A stretch of DNA of 64,000 bases from Bacillota bacterium. GTDB taxonomy: Bacteria > Bacillota > Sulfobacillia > RBS10-35 > JAJYVN01. A program made the translations under genes and the position numbers. Below, piece by piece: positions 17,255 through 26,904 of this stretch. Location: assembly GCA_021797775.1 (NCBI GenBank), contig JAJZZC010000001.1, positions 1 through 64,000 of the forward strand. The letters run 5' to 3'. The notes below the pieces were generated by a model that made no database searches, had not been told where the DNA came from, and saw only the letters and a list, made by a program, of their open reading frames with translations. Numbering within the stretch: the stretch's first letter is position 1; each line of letters opens with the position of its first letter.

Positions 17255-18568
17255 CGCCGCCTCCCCACGAGTCACACACCCACGGATCATAGCCGAGCCA
17301 CGGGGAAGCCACCACGCCTCGTATGCGCGGGCAGCACACCAGCGGCAGCCGGCGGACCGGGGCGAGACGCGGGCCGACGGCCCAGTGGCCGGGCCATGTA
17401 CCCGCGCGACGCGGGGAAGGCGACGGGACGCGGGGCGACGACGATGCGCCCTGACCGCCTGGGAAACGGGGCGGTGGGCCCGCCTGTGGTCGCTTGGCGC
17501 CACCCCGCGCGCGGACGGCAACCCGTTTGTGTCCGGCCCCACGGCAGAGGCAGGTTCATCCGTGCGGCGCGTGCGAACCGGCCAGGGGGGACCTGGGCCC
17601 AGGCCGTGCCTAGATGGACCCAGCGGCGAACGTGGCGCGCCCTAGCTGGAGCGGGCCGAGCGCGCCGCGGCGAACCAGACGGGAGGGCCCGGAGCGACCG
17701 GGCCCCCAGCCCACCGGCGGGCTTGCCGTTACCCACAAGCCCTGGGTCCACTACCCCTGCTGTCTATAATCCTGAATCTCGCAGTGTCAGGCGGACGCCG
17801 CTAGCGCAGAAGGATCCCGCGACGGCAGCGGGTGAGGTCGTGGCGAGGGGCCGGCCCCTGGACACCAAGGCGACCGGCCGCCCCTTTGCGAAAGTCAGGA
17901 TAATGGCTGCGGAGCGCAACATCTAGGGGCTTGACGCCACCATAGCACTCGCGGGTCGAGGTGTGGGTAACGATGAGACCGGCGGGGCAAGCGGCGGGCC
18001 GCCATGGCCGCACCCCCATGGCCGAAGCGCCGGAGCGCGGGCAGAGGGCGAACCGGCGGCCAGCGTGTGCCGGTCGGCAGGGATTCGCATCCCCGGGTAG
18101 CTGCCACCAGCCAGCGGCGGCGCGCGCGGCCCTGCCAGGGTCAGGGCTCTGGGAGAAGGGTCGGAAAGCCGGCGGACGGCACGGGTTGCCGCGAGGGGTG
18201 GTAGGTCCTCGTCCCGGATGCCCCGGCGGGGGGAGGACGGGGAGGGATCGGGTCCGGCATGTTCGACCACTCTCTTTGGAACGACGCCACCTCGCGGCAC
18301 GGCGCAGGCAACCGGATGGCGGAAGCCGAACCCCCGACAGGCCGCGGATGACTCCAGCGGCGGGGGCACGGCCAAGGCAACGGCAGCTGGCCTTGCCAAG
18401 GTCTTCTGTCCGGGTGGCAGCGTCGGCGACCGCCCTGGTCACTCACCGCGGACACGGCAGTCGCCACCCGCCGCGCCGGGGGCCAATCGCAGGCGGAAAG
18501 GGGCGAAAGCCTGGCCGGGCAGGGTGCACCGCCGCACGGGTGGTTGGTGCCGGTTGCTCCCACCAGGC
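17255..18568. other. Long intergenic stretch carrying a MITE
   Basis: About 1.3 kb between the divergent MMPL and hydrolase genes. Besides the MITE at 17771-17899 I see no gene: all open frames are low-complexity shadows. No convincing promoter pair was found for either neighbour. Confidence 0.5.
17771..17899 (+). mobile_element. MITE copy B (129 bp), perfect 5-bp target duplication
   Basis: Begins CCTGAATCTCGCA and ends TTGCGAAAGTCAGG, whose inverse is CCTGACTTTCGCA. Flanked by ATAAT on both sides (17766-17770 and 17900-17904). No ORF inside. Insertion lies in the spacer between two divergent genes. Confidence 0.88.
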
Positions 18569-19405
18569 ATGCGCATGGACGCCGCCGACACGCGCGCCGT
18601 CCCGCTCTGGCCCGACGGCGCCGTCCCGCTCGGGGCAGGCTCGGGTCCGGCCGACCGCCCCTCCGTCACGCCATACCTCGTCCGCGAGGGGGACGTGCGC
18701 TCCGCGGTGGTCGTCTGCCCAGGCGGTGGCTACGCCGGGCTGGCGGACCACGAGGGGGAGCCGGTGGCGCGTTGGCTGAACGCGCGCGGCCTGCACGCCT
18801 TCGTGCTGCGCTACCGCGTCGCCCCCTACCGGCACCCGGCCCCGCTCTGGGATGCCCAGCGGGCGATCCGCACGGTCCGCCACCACTGCGGCCCATGGCG
18901 GGTCGACCCAGGCCGCGTGGGCATCCTCGGCTTTTCGGCGGGTGGCCACCTCAGCGCGACCGCCGGGACCCACTTCGACCACGGTGATCCCGCGGCGGCC
19001 GACCCGGTGGACCGCCAGGGGTGCCGCCCGGACTTCCTGATCCTCTGCTACGCCGTGATCAGCTTTGTCGCACACACGCACCAGGGCTCCATGACGAACC
19101 TGCTGGGGGCAGAGCCGCCCGAGGACCTGCGGCGGGCCTTGTCCAATGAAGAGCAGGTGACGGCAGCCACGCCGCGCACCTTCCTCTGGCACACCGCGGA
19201 CGACGCTGGGGTCCCTGTCGAGAATAGCCTGGGCTTCGCGGCGGCCCTGTCCCGCCACCGCGTTCCCTTCGACCTGCATGTGTATGCCCACGGCGCGCAC
19301 GGCCTGGGGCTGGCCGCCAACGATCCCCACGTCGGCAACTGGACGGCGGTCTGCGCGGCGTGGTTGACGGCGCAGGGACTCGACGGGGCGCGAACCGGCC
19401 GCTGA
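18569..19405 (+). CDS. Alpha/beta hydrolase, acetyl-esterase-like
   Basis: A 278-residue cytoplasmic-looking enzyme of the hormone-sensitive-lipase/BD-FAE type. Motifs in order: VVVCPGGGYAGLADHEGEPV (oxyanion-hole HGGG-like segment, here PGGGY, about residue 50), GRVGILGFSAGGHLSA (G-x-S-x-G nucleophile Ser, about residue 128), HTADDAGVPVENS (acid Asp, about 212) and YAHGAHGLGL (His, about 246). This set is typical of enzymes that deacetylate xylo-oligosaccharides, which fits the sugar-use flavour of the region. The start ATG 18569 has a weak ribosome binding site; an in-frame extension upstream exists but reads as shadow sequence. The IS3 remnant follows 140 bp downstream. Confidence 0.88.
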   Translation: MRMDAADTRAVPLWPDGAVPLGAGSGPADRPSVTPYLVREGDVRSAVVVCPGGGYAGLADHEGEPVARWLNARGLHAFVLRYRVAPYRHPAPLWDAQRAIRTVRHHCGPWRVDPGRVGILGFSAGGHLSATAGTHFDHGDPAAADPVDRQGCRPDFLILCYAVISFVAHTHQGSMTNLLGAEPPEDLRRALSNEEQVTAATPRTFLWHTADDAGVPVENSLGFAAALSRHRVPFDLHVYAHGAHGLGLAANDPHVGNWTAVCAAWLTAQGLDGARTGR

Positions 19406-19546
19406 CCCGCCCGGCCCCGGCGAAGCGCACGCGCGTGGCCGCCCGCGCCGTCCTCCCCTGTCGAGCAGGGACGGACCCGTGGCGGAGCCGGGTGGCAGGC
19501 ATGGGGATGCGCCCGGGCGGTCGAGCGGCGCAGGGGGGGCCATGGC

Positions 19547-19690
19547 CATACGGAAGAGGTATTGGAGCAGCGGTATCGGGTGATGCTCCAAGCATACAAC
19601 GCGCATCCCGAACGCTTTAGCAAGCAACCCGAGCGCCAGCGCCTTCCCGAGTGCGTCTGGATCAACAGGCCCACAAGTGCCTCGTCCTGA
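19547..19690 (+). pseudogene. IS3-family transposase remnant (C-terminus of OrfB)
   Basis: In frame up to the TGA at 19690 the DNA reads HTEEVLEQRYRVMLQAYNAH, then PERF, and PECVWINRP near the end. A turn 'AHPERF' followed by 'LP-VWIN-P' is the usual C-terminus of the IS3-family integrase-type transposase. The DDE catalytic core is missing upstream, so this is a dead fragment. It shows that IS3 elements were once active here. Confidence 0.7.
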
Positions 19691-20141
19691 CCCAACCACC
19701 CGGGCACGGGCCCCGTCCGCAGGGGGCTACGGTCTGGTGTCGCAGGAATCCTGTCGGCAAGCACCCGCGCTGCCCCCGCGGCATCCCGGGACCTGGAGAG
19801 GATAATGCCCAGTACCTGGTAGACCGACCGGCGGGCAAGAGCGAGCGAATAGTGTCGAAGGTGTCTCACGGCGCTTGACAGGTTCCGCCACGGGCGCCGG
19901 GGCCGCATCGTGGGCCGAACCTGTGCGCGGCAAGTGGTGGCAGGCGCGAGCGGACCGGCGTACCGCTCCGAAGTCACCCCCGCTCGTGGCATCGTCTGGG
20001 TGAAGGCCCCCCGCCCGAATGACGCGACCCTGCCGCGCGGGCACCTCTTGAAGGAACCTGCCCTGGGCCGTCGAAACACCTTGCTCGGTTATCGCGCCCA
20101 CCCGGGCCGTAACCGATAAGAAGGAGGCAGGCGGAGAAGCG
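19691..20141. other. Intergenic stretch, no intact gene
   Basis: About 450 bp before solute-binding protein 2. On the minus strand around 19740-19860 a short frame (RRSVYQVLGIILSRSRDAAG) looks vaguely coding but is unassigned. A TTGACA at 19876-19881 has no matching -10 element at normal spacing. Confidence 0.4.
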
Positions 20142-22343
20142 ATGGCCTTGACGGGGGACGAATCGCCAGGCTCCGGTCCGCGCCTGACGCGGCGGCGCGC
20201 GTTAGGCTATGGTGCGCTGGTCGCCGGGGCGGTCGCGGCAGGCGGAGGGTCGGTCTCCACGGTCGCCGCGGCCGCGCCCACGGGGACGAACCCGGTCACC
20301 GTGGTGTGGTTCAACATCAACTGGCAGACCAACTGGAATCAAGCCGCGGTGACCCTGGTGCAGGACTTCACCGACGCGAATTTCAACTCCAAGCACAAGG
20401 GAATCCGCGCGCAGCCGACGACGGGGCCCTGGGGCAACGCCTCGGGCGTCTACGCGCAAGTGCTGGCGGGTGACGCGGCCAGCACGCCCGCCGTCCTCAG
20501 CAGTTGTTGCGGGGACTTCGCCATCGCCCTGCCCATGCTGGAGAATCTCAGTCCATGGTTTAGCAAGGACAACATCAACCCGCAGACCATGTACTCGCCC
20601 GGCCAGCTCCTCACCTTCACGGAACCGACGGGTCTGTACGGCGTGCCGGCGTACACCTGCGTGCAGCCGCTCTTCTACAGCCAGACGCTGTTGGATGACC
20701 TGGGGCTGGCTTACCCCGATCCAGCGTGGGACTACACCGAGGCCACCCGTCTCTGGCGTTCCATCGCCGGCAAGGCGAGCAATGGCCAGTGGCGCTACGG
20801 CAGCAGCATGCAGTGGTACCAGACGTATTTCGACGGAGGGCTATGGCTACTCAAGGGCTTTGGTGGGGAACTGATGGATCCGACCCGTACGCGCTGCCTG
20901 CTGGGAATGCCCGAATCCATCGCCGCAGCCAACTGGATTTATCCATTGATCTGGGACAAGGTGCTGATCAACCGCGGCGGCGCGGCGAACTGGACCAGCG
21001 TTGGCGGTCCCCTGCTCGCCGGCACGTGCGGCTTTACGCAGACCGCGGGCTTTGGGTTGAGCCACATGGCGGCCTATGTCGGCAACAAGATCAAGTGGGA
21101 CATCGTGCCCATGCCCTCGTGGCCCGTGCGGCGCGCCAGCAACGTGCAGGTGGACTACTTCGGCATGAACGCCGCATACCCGAACAAGGAGCTGGCGTGG
21201 GAACTGTTCAAGTTCCTCGCCGTCGACCAGGCCACTGAGGCCTTCGTCATCAAGCTGTCACTGACCGAGCCCAAGCTGCTGTCCATGTGGGATCAGTGGG
21301 AGGCGATCGTCACCGCGGCCGCGCCGCCGCTGCGCGGCAAGCAGTTGAAGTGGTACGCCATCGGCGCGCAGCAGGGTTGGGGTTTCGGGCACCAGTTTTG
21401 GAAGTATGACGACTCCACGGTGGAGTCCGCCATGGGCACGATCTTGGGCCAGATCTGGAATCATCAGATGGACCCCGCGGAGGGGTACCCGCTCCTCGCC
21501 AAGCAGATCGACGCGATGCAGGCGGCGGGACAGAAGACGAACGCCGTGTTGGCGACGGAGGAGGCTGCCCAAGCCAAGGCCCTGGCCGCCGTCAAGGTCG
21601 GACCCACCACCCAGTACCCCGCCCCCTCGATGACGGGGGTGGGAGTGCCACCGACCGAGGCCAAGAACCTGGTCGTCGTGGGGCCCGGTGGCAGCTACAC
21701 CCTCTTGGGTGACGGCTGGGACATGTGGTCGTCGTCCGACAACACCGTTTTCGCCTGCGCCCCGATGACCGCGACAGAGGGCGAATGGTCCTGCCGGGTC
21801 ACGATGGTGACCAACCTCACCTGCCCGCACCTGAGCCAGTGGTCCAAGGTCGGCATCGGGGCGTTCGGCGACTTGTCCGACGACAGCCCCGCGGCCTATC
21901 CCCACGTGACGGGCGCTCACCAGATCGAGTGGCAGTACCGTATCGTCCCCGGCCTTACACCCAGCGGCGCATCGGGCCTCTTACCGACCGGGGTGAAGAA
22001 TCTCATGGCTCTCAACACCAAGCCCGCAGCCAACTACCTCTTGGCACCCCTCTGGCTGAAGATCAGCCGCAAGGGACAGGAGTGGACCCCGTGGGCATCC
22101 ATGAATGGCAAGACCTGGACACAGATCAATCCGCCGGCCGTGGTGCGCATGGCGGGCTGCTGGGTCGGGATCTACGCGTGCGCCCACAATGGCAGTTTCG
22201 GGAACAAAGGGTACATCCGGGCCACCATCGACAACCTGAGTTTCACGCCGACACACTTCATGCAAATGGGTAATACCGGTACACCGCCAGCGGCGGGACC
22301 GGTACCCAAGAACTGGGCCACGATGACGCCCGCGGGAATGTGA
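20142..22343 (+). CDS. Tat-exported solute-binding protein with C-terminal lectin-like domain (paralog 2)
   Basis: A 733-residue protein starting at ATG 20142 with AAGGAGG 15 nt and GGAG 8 nt upstream. The twin-arginine signal is LTRRRALGYGALVAGAVAAG. The solute-binding domain spans about residues 40-480, with VWFNINWQTNWNQAAVTL at the start, TGLYGVPAYTCVQPLFYS, and WELFKFLAVDQATEAF in the late helical part. The C-terminal domain (about 515-715) repeats the landmarks of the two paralogs: TVFACAPMTATEGEW, KVGIGAFGDLS, SMNGKTWTQ, GCWVGIYA and a final NLSFTPTHF. There is no lipobox, so the protein may be released or held in the wall. No permease or ATPase gene is adjacent. A strong terminator follows directly. 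Confidence 0.9.
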   Translation: MALTGDESPGSGPRLTRRRALGYGALVAGAVAAGGGSVSTVAAAAPTGTNPVTVVWFNINWQTNWNQAAVTLVQDFTDANFNSKHKGIRAQPTTGPWGNASGVYAQVLAGDAASTPAVLSSCCGDFAIALPMLENLSPWFSKDNINPQTMYSPGQLLTFTEPTGLYGVPAYTCVQPLFYSQTLLDDLGLAYPDPAWDYTEATRLWRSIAGKASNGQWRYGSSMQWYQTYFDGGLWLLKGFGGELMDPTRTRCLLGMPESIAAANWIYPLIWDKVLINRGGAANWTSVGGPLLAGTCGFTQTAGFGLSHMAAYVGNKIKWDIVPMPSWPVRRASNVQVDYFGMNAAYPNKELAWELFKFLAVDQATEAFVIKLSLTEPKLLSMWDQWEAIVTAAAPPLRGKQLKWYAIGAQQGWGFGHQFWKYDDSTVESAMGTILGQIWNHQMDPAEGYPLLAKQIDAMQAAGQKTNAVLATEEAAQAKALAAVKVGPTTQYPAPSMTGVGVPPTEAKNLVVVGPGGSYTLLGDGWDMWSSSDNTVFACAPMTATEGEWSCRVTMVTNLTCPHLSQWSKVGIGAFGDLSDDSPAAYPHVTGAHQIEWQYRIVPGLTPSGASGLLPTGVKNLMALNTKPAANYLLAPLWLKISRKGQEWTPWASMNGKTWTQINPPAVVRMAGCWVGIYACAHNGSFGNKGYIRATIDNLSFTPTHFMQMGNTGTPPAAGPVPKNWATMTPAGM

Positions 22344-22365
22344 TGCGGTCGCGCGGGTGCTGAAG

Positions 22366-22405
22366 GGCGGGCGCGTGCCACTCATCCAGGTGGCACGCGC
22401 CCGCC
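22366..22405 (+). terminator. Terminator hairpin behind solute-binding protein 2
   Basis: GGCGGGCGCGTGCCAC (22366-22381) and GTGGCACGCGCCCGCC (22390-22405) are perfectly complementary over 16 bp with an 8-nt loop, starting 22 nt after the stop codon. The flank is C-rich, not T-rich. Confidence 0.8.
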
Positions 22406-23103
22406 GCCCCCGAGTCTGCCGTTCCACCGAGGGCACCGCCGCGCAGAGGGACCCCCGAGACGGATGCGGGTACCTTCTCGGGCAGCGGCCCTCGCTTGGC
22501 ACTGGGAGATTCAGGCGCCCGTGGGGTGACGGGGGCACTGACGGCCGTACGCGCCGAATTCGGCCTGTGGCGCAAGCGACTCGCCCAGAACGACGCGGCC
22601 CTGGGGCGCAGAGCGGGCAAGGGGTCGTCACGTATGTTGGCGCGCAAGAAGATGCTGGGAGGCGCTAACCAGCTGCAGGAGCCCGGCGTCCGAGACGCGC
22701 CCGCTGGGCGCGCGCAGCCCTTGCGCCGCGTGCAGGCTCGTCTAGGCTAGGTGCCACAGGCGGCGCCACCGGCGGTGCCCATGGGGCTCGTGCATCCTGG
22801 AGCGGATCGGGGGAGCTTGCGGCACTGCGGGCCTGCCCGTGGTTCGGGAGCAGCGGTTGACCCGGCACACTGCCGGCGGCGCGGCTTTGCCTGGCGGGCC
22901 GCCTCGGCCGCCCGTTCTGGTAGTCGCTTGGCTGCGCCCTGCCGCTGCCGGGAGGGGCGGCAGTCAACGGGCCGGGCGCAGCGGCCGGAGCGGCGGGGAT
23001 CTACGGTTTCGCCGTCTGCACGAGGTAGGTCGCCGCAGCGGGGTGAAGCACCGCCGTCGCGAACCGGAGGGGGGCGGTCCGATCGGTGCGAGAGCCGGGC
23101 ACG
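22406..23103. other. Intergenic stretch with MITE remnant and a second short repeat
   Basis: About 700 bp without an intact gene. It holds a MITE end (22464-22515) and, at about 22553-22600, a segment that reads LWRKRLAQNDAA and recurs as LWRKRIAQNNAT at about 24035-24075. Confidence 0.5.
22464..22515 (-). mobile_element. MITE remnant, one end only
   Basis: The last 50 bp match the A-copy end with several changes (GCGGGTACCTTCT..., CAGCGGC..., ending CACTGGGAGATTCAGG where intact copies have CACTGCGAGATTCAGG). The other end cannot be found, and no target duplication is present. Confidence 0.55.
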
Positions 23104-23520
23104 ATGGGGGCAACCGTCGAGGCGGTCGTCAGCCACTTGGAGCGGGCGGGGTGGGCGCGAGATGACGCGCGGCGGGGCCTCCGGGAACTCGGCTGGGAGG
23201 CGCTGTTGCCCGCGGTGGCGGGTGACCTGACCCCGGAGGCGGTGGCCGACGACCTGCGGCGCCACACGCGGTGCCAGATCTGCGGGCACCCGCTGCACCA
23301 GGTCGTAGGGGACGTCGACCTGCGCATCGCAGGCGTGGGGCGCATGGCGCGCCACCTGCCGCACACGGCGGCGTGCAGTTGCGGCTACGCGCGGCCGCTC
23401 GTCCCGGAGGTGTGGGCGGCCGTGGTGGGAGCGTACTTCCGCCGGCATCCGGAGGCGAACGAGGTCGACGTCGCGGCGCCGGGGTTTTGGACGGAAGCGG
23501 AGGGCGGCACGACGCGGTAG
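23104..23520 (+). CDS. Hypothetical protein with Cys pairs (138 aa)
   Basis: A 138-residue protein of unknown family. An N-terminal helical part (VSHLERAGWARDDARRGLRE, about residues 8-27) has a short UBA-like look. The C-terminal half contains two Cys clusters: CQICGHPL (about 57-64) and CSCGYARPL (about 88-96), spaced like a zinc-binding site. It ends with VWAAVVGAYFRRHPEANEV. The start at ATG 23104 is uncertain because the upstream ribosome binding site is weak. It stands alone, convergent with the propeller remnant, and shares a bidirectional hairpin with it. Confidence 0.65.
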   Translation: MGATVEAVVSHLERAGWARDDARRGLRELGWEALLPAVAGDLTPEAVADDLRRHTRCQICGHPLHQVVGDVDLRIAGVGRMARHLPHTAACSCGYARPLVPEVWAAVVGAYFRRHPEANEVDVAAPGFWTEAEGGTTR

Positions 23521-23656
23521 GCTGGGGCCCACGGGACGGAAGACGGTGCACCACGCACCGGGAGGGATCCACTGTCGGGGTCGAGGACCTGCAGGGGACC
23601 GTGCCGGCGCTCGGTCCCAGCGGGTCGATCCGTGAGGAACGGTCTCCGCGGGCTTC

Positions 23657-23693
23657 GGTGGAGGGGGCGGGCGTGCCACCCGCCCCCTCCACC
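23657..23693. terminator. Bidirectional terminator hairpin
   Basis: GGTGGAGGGGGCGGG (23657-23671) pairs perfectly with CCCGCCCCCTCCACC (23679-23693) around a 7-nt loop. It touches the minus-strand stop codon at 23694 and lies 136 bp behind the plus-strand gene ending at 23520. Confidence 0.75.
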
Positions 23694-24030
23694 TCAGACC
23701 CGGCGCAGCTTGCTCACCCGCTCGTCCGCCACCCACTCCACGACATACAGGTCGCCACGGCTGTCCACGCAGGCGGCGTGCGGTGCGATGAAGCGCCCCG
23801 GCTGGCGCTGACCGGCCGGGATGTTGGGCCAACCCGTGCGTTCCCATGCACCGGAGTCATCGCCCAAGTGGCAGACATGCCGGTCGTCGGCGTCGAGGAT
23901 GGTCACCCGTGCGTGCAGTTCGGGGACGACCAACTCCTCCCCGAACTGGTATGAGCAGCAGGGCAGGCGCAGTTCGCTCTGGATAAAGCCCATGTGCCGC
24001 CCGTCCAGCGTGATCGGCCTGCGCCCGCAA
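23694..24030 (-). pseudogene. C-terminal remnant of an NHL-type beta-propeller protein
   Basis: In the minus frame ending at 23694 the sequence reads HARVTILDADDRHVCHLGDD, then HAACVDSRGDLYVVEWV and a final SKLRRV. These are the last two blades of a six-bladed NHL propeller such as those of peptidyl-amidating-lyase-like or cytochrome-linked proteins. Going upstream the homology stops abruptly near 24030, exactly where a short repeated segment (CGCCTGTGGCGCAAACG) begins. The N-terminal four blades are absent, so the gene was cut by an insertion or deletion there. Its own terminator is still in place. Confidence 0.6.
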
Positions 24031-24182
24031 TCGCCTGTGGCGCAAACGAATCGCCCAGAACAACGCGACCGTGAATGTACGACTGCTTCCCTCCCGTGTC
24101 GTACGGACGAAAACCGATGGTCGGGCGGCTTCGGCCGCGGAGCGCTGCTTTTTGGTACACATCGAGCAGGGCGGAGGAGGGT

Positions 24183-24401
24183 GTGCGAAAGCTGCGGGAG
24201 GCAGGGGCGGTCGTCGCCATCGTGTCCATCACGTGGCTGTTCGCGGTGGAGTGGTTTGCCGCGCGTCTGGGCGTTGCGCACTGCGCCGACACCAAGATGT
24301 TTGACAACGGCCGCATCGAACGCTCCGTCGCTCCGAACAAGCCGACATGGGTATCCGGCGGTGTCACCGCACGCTGGACATACGCTGGCGGCACCGAGTA
24401 G
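24183..24401 (+). CDS. Possible small membrane protein (72 aa)
   Basis: From GTG 24183 the frame reads VRKLREAGAVVAIVSITWLF and continues with an amphipathic stretch AVEWFAARLG, giving one likely membrane helix, then a hydrophilic tail ending TYAGGTE. A purine-rich GGAGGAGG lies directly upstream, though too close to the GTG to be ideal. I recognise no family, and the surrounding DNA is full of gene fragments, so this may itself be a remnant. Confidence 0.28.
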   Translation: MRKLREAGAVVAIVSITWLFAVEWFAARLGVAHCADTKMFDNGRIERSVAPNKPTWVSGGVTARWTYAGGTE

Positions 24402-25041
24402 TGCGCCGCAGATCCGGGGCTTGCAGCCGGCCGCCCCGCGCCAGTTCCGCCCTTGTCAGGTGGAATCACAGCGCTCAGCATGGGACACCGTGCCGAGACG
24501 AGCCGAACCCCTCCCCTGCGAGCTGGCCGTCGCGCGTACCTCTGTGGTGGTTGCGGGCCTTGGTGGGCGGCGCCCCCGTCTCGCACCTCCCGGCCGATCA
24601 GCGCTCCCAACTCGGCGACCCACGCGCTCTCCTGTTCCCGTCGCTCCACCGCTGCCCTAACGATTTCCGCCGCTGCGCATGACCAGCCACACCAGCCGTC
24701 CCCGCCCCGCCCAGGCCGCGAGCGCTTCCCTTCGGCCCTCCGCACCCTTTGCTCGCCTCTGCCCATCGCCCCGTTCCCACGGCCCTCGGATCGTCCCTCG
24801 GAGCCGGCCCTCGGCGACGCCAAGGGCACTTCGCGGTGTCGCCCCTCATGGTCCCGCAGCGGCGGGCGCAACCACCCGCCGCCGACCGGGTCGCCGATCC
24901 CGCTCCCGGCCGTACCGGTCCCGGATCTTTGCCGAACGGTGCCGCGAGAGGGGGGCCGACGCGGCGCCCCGCCGGGCTCCCCCTCTCGCGCGCGCGGGCC
25001 GTGTCGCTACCCCCGCGGTCCGCTCGCGCCGCCGACCAGGG
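24402..25041. other. Intergenic stretch, no gene recognised
   Basis: About 640 bp of low-complexity, very GC-rich sequence between the possible small gene and the membrane fusion protein gene. Nothing recognisable. Confidence 0.5.
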
Positions 25042-26169
25042 TCAGGGCTGTACGATCTGCTCCCCCGCCGTCAGCCCGCTCAGGACAGCCGTGGTGGAGT
25101 TGCCCTGCAGGCCGGTGGTCACCTGGACCTGGGTCACCACGCCCTTCTTGAGGACCTCGACGTAGTCCTGACCGTTGAGCTGCCGCACCACGTCGCTCGG
25201 CACGTAGAGCACATTCCGGGCCTGCCCGAGCACGATCAGCCCGCTGAACGGCTCGCCGAGGGTGAGGGTGTGCCTGGGCCCGTTGAGCGCCACCGTCACG
25301 GTCGGGGTGGGCACCACATTGCCGTTGGTGCTCTGCTCGACCTGTAGCACGGCAGCCTGTGAGGGCACGTATAGCGAGGCGACGTGCCCGCTGACGCGCT
25401 GGCCGCTGACGCCGTTGAGCGTCACCTCCACAGCCTGCCCCTTGTGCAACTCGGAGGCGGTGGTATTGCCGATGTCGGCGATCAGCGCCTGGCTGTATGG
25501 GTCACTGAGCGTCATCACCGGCTGGAAGGCGATGATCTGGTCGCCCAGCGAGTTCGCGATCTGGCTGATCTGCCCCGAGAAGGGCGCGACGATCTGGTTC
25601 TGGTCATAGGAGGCGACCAGCGTCGCCAGGTTCTGTTCGTCATGGTGCAGCGCGAGATCCGCCCGCGCCAAGGCCAGGGACTGCTGCTGCGCCTGCGCCG
25701 CGTCCGTGGGCGGAGCCGACTGATCCTGGAGTTGGACAGACTGGATATTCATCTTGTCCTGCTGCACGGCGTACTGGGCCGCCTGCACCTGGTAGATCAG
25801 CCCGCCGCTGTCAAGCGTGGCCAATACCTGGCCCTTTTTCACCATTTCCCCGTCATGCACAGACAGCGTGGCCAAGCGGCCGCTGATGGGGAAGTAGAGC
25901 TGGGCGACGTGCGTAGAGTTCACCTGACCCGCGATCTGGATCGACGAGGCGACGGCACCCCGCTGCACCGTGATCGTCGGGGGCGGCGGCTGCGGCGGGA
26001 TCTTCAGGCTGAGCTGCCCGAGCGACACCGGCTCGCTGGGGAGCAGGCCGCACCCGCCGGCCGCCAGCATGGCAAGCAGCAGCACGGCCCCTCCGAGCAC
26101 GGCACGGCGCGCACCACCCACTGGGTGGAGCGCCTGAGGCGGGTCATCGGGCCTAGGCCCGGCCGTCAT
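25042..26169 (-). CDS. Membrane fusion protein (HlyD/MacA-like lipoprotein)
   Basis: This 375-residue protein is the periplasmic-adaptor type subunit of tripartite or ABC efflux systems. A lipoprotein signal is visible: VLGGAVLLLAMLAAGGCG (lipobox AGGC, Cys near residue 40). Then come a first barrel-sandwich half (GRLATLSVHDGEMVKKGQVL, the biotinyl-lipoyl-like hairpin), a long helical hairpin (about 150-210, YAVQQDKMNIQSVQL and ALARADLALHHDEQNLA), the second half (QIVAPFSGQISQIANSLGDQ) and a beta-barrel domain with YVPSDVVRQLNGQDYVEVL. In Gram-positive-type bacteria such proteins partner MacB-like ABC permeases, but none is adjacent, so it is an orphan here. The start ATG 26169 has a weak GAAGCG site. 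Confidence 0.9.
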   Translation of the reverse strand: MTAGPRPDDPPQALHPVGGARRAVLGGAVLLLAMLAAGGCGLLPSEPVSLGQLSLKIPPQPPPPTITVQRGAVASSIQIAGQVNSTHVAQLYFPISGRLATLSVHDGEMVKKGQVLATLDSGGLIYQVQAAQYAVQQDKMNIQSVQLQDQSAPPTDAAQAQQQSLALARADLALHHDEQNLATLVASYDQNQIVAPFSGQISQIANSLGDQIIAFQPVMTLSDPYSQALIADIGNTTASELHKGQAVEVTLNGVSGQRVSGHVASLYVPSQAAVLQVEQSTNGNVVPTPTVTVALNGPRHTLTLGEPFSGLIVLGQARNVLYVPSDVVRQLNGQDYVEVLKKGVVTQVQVTTGLQGNSTTAVLSGLTAGEQIVQP

Positions 26170-26610
26170 CGCTTCGCGGCGCGGCCATCTGCACTCCCGG
26201 CTTCTGCCGTGGGCCAAGCCGCGCCTTCCTCCCTCCCTGTGTGATACGACGCAAACCCACCTTGGTAACCACCCGTGAGGCGCCGGCACCGGGGTGAGCG
26301 TCAGGGCAGAAACCCCTCGCGGCATGCGCGGCGGGCACGCACCCTCCACAGGCAGCGACTCGCCGGAAACCGTTTTGGGCACAGGCGCACATCCCTTGCC
26401 AGCCGGACTGTGCGTTCTGGCCGCGGACCCACGCCAGTTGGCCCGTTGGGCACGAGCCGGTAGCCGCGAACCCGCGTCCTCAGCCGCCGGATCCAGAGGT
26501 CCCCGCGCTCAGCGCACACCCTGGGGGCGCTCGCTACAAGAGCGATACGCCACACCCCCACCCGATTCCCCCAGGGGGGGCCCCCCGGTTCGCAGAAACG
26601 CCTGGGGGCT
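26170..26610. other. Intergenic stretch, no gene recognised
   Basis: About 440 bp upstream of the fusion protein gene. A GGGAGGGAGGAAGG run at about 26225-26238 (minus strand) resembles a ribosome binding site and could serve a TTG start, extending the next gene; I saw no promoter pair. Confidence 0.4.
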
Positions 26611-26767
26611 TCACGCGCCGCGCTGCGCTTGCCGGGCATACCCCGCCGCCGCGAGGACGGCGGCGCGCATACCCCGCGGGTCCGCCCGGCCGGCCTCGGC
26701 GATATCGAACGCGGTGCCGTGGTCCGGGGATGTGCGCACGATGGGCAAGCCCAGGGTGACGTTCACC
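26611..26767 (-). pseudogene. pdxA: pdxA C-terminal remnant
   Basis: The minus frame ending in TGA at 26611 reads [20 protein letters not shown], then [20 protein letters not shown]. This is the unmistakable C-terminus of PdxA (4-hydroxythreonine-4-phosphate dehydrogenase), whose last helix follows the [12 protein letters not shown] motif. Upstream of VNVTLG the expected 'HDQG..K' segment is absent, so about 85% of the gene is gone. In sugar-acid gene clusters PdxA2 homologs act on phosphorylated threonates, which would match the sugar isomerase next door. Confidence 0.75.
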
Positions 26768-26904
26768 CGCGCCCGCTGTGGCCATCCGCCACCTCCGCGC
26801 CGCCATGGTGCCCAGGCTCAAACACAGCCTGCGCCTCACCCCCGACGACCCACGCCCGTCGGTGGGCAGGGCGGTGCCCGCAGACGGGCTACGCCCCCGC
26901 CGCG

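Noticed and set aside
15752-17926. 724-residue plus-strand frame opposite the MMPL gene
   Set aside because: Antisense shadow caused by high GC; Arg/Gln/His-rich and without homology.
19048-20079. Minus-strand 343-residue frame over the hydrolase and spacer
   Set aside because: Antisense shadow of the esterase gene at its left half, and no domain in its right half.
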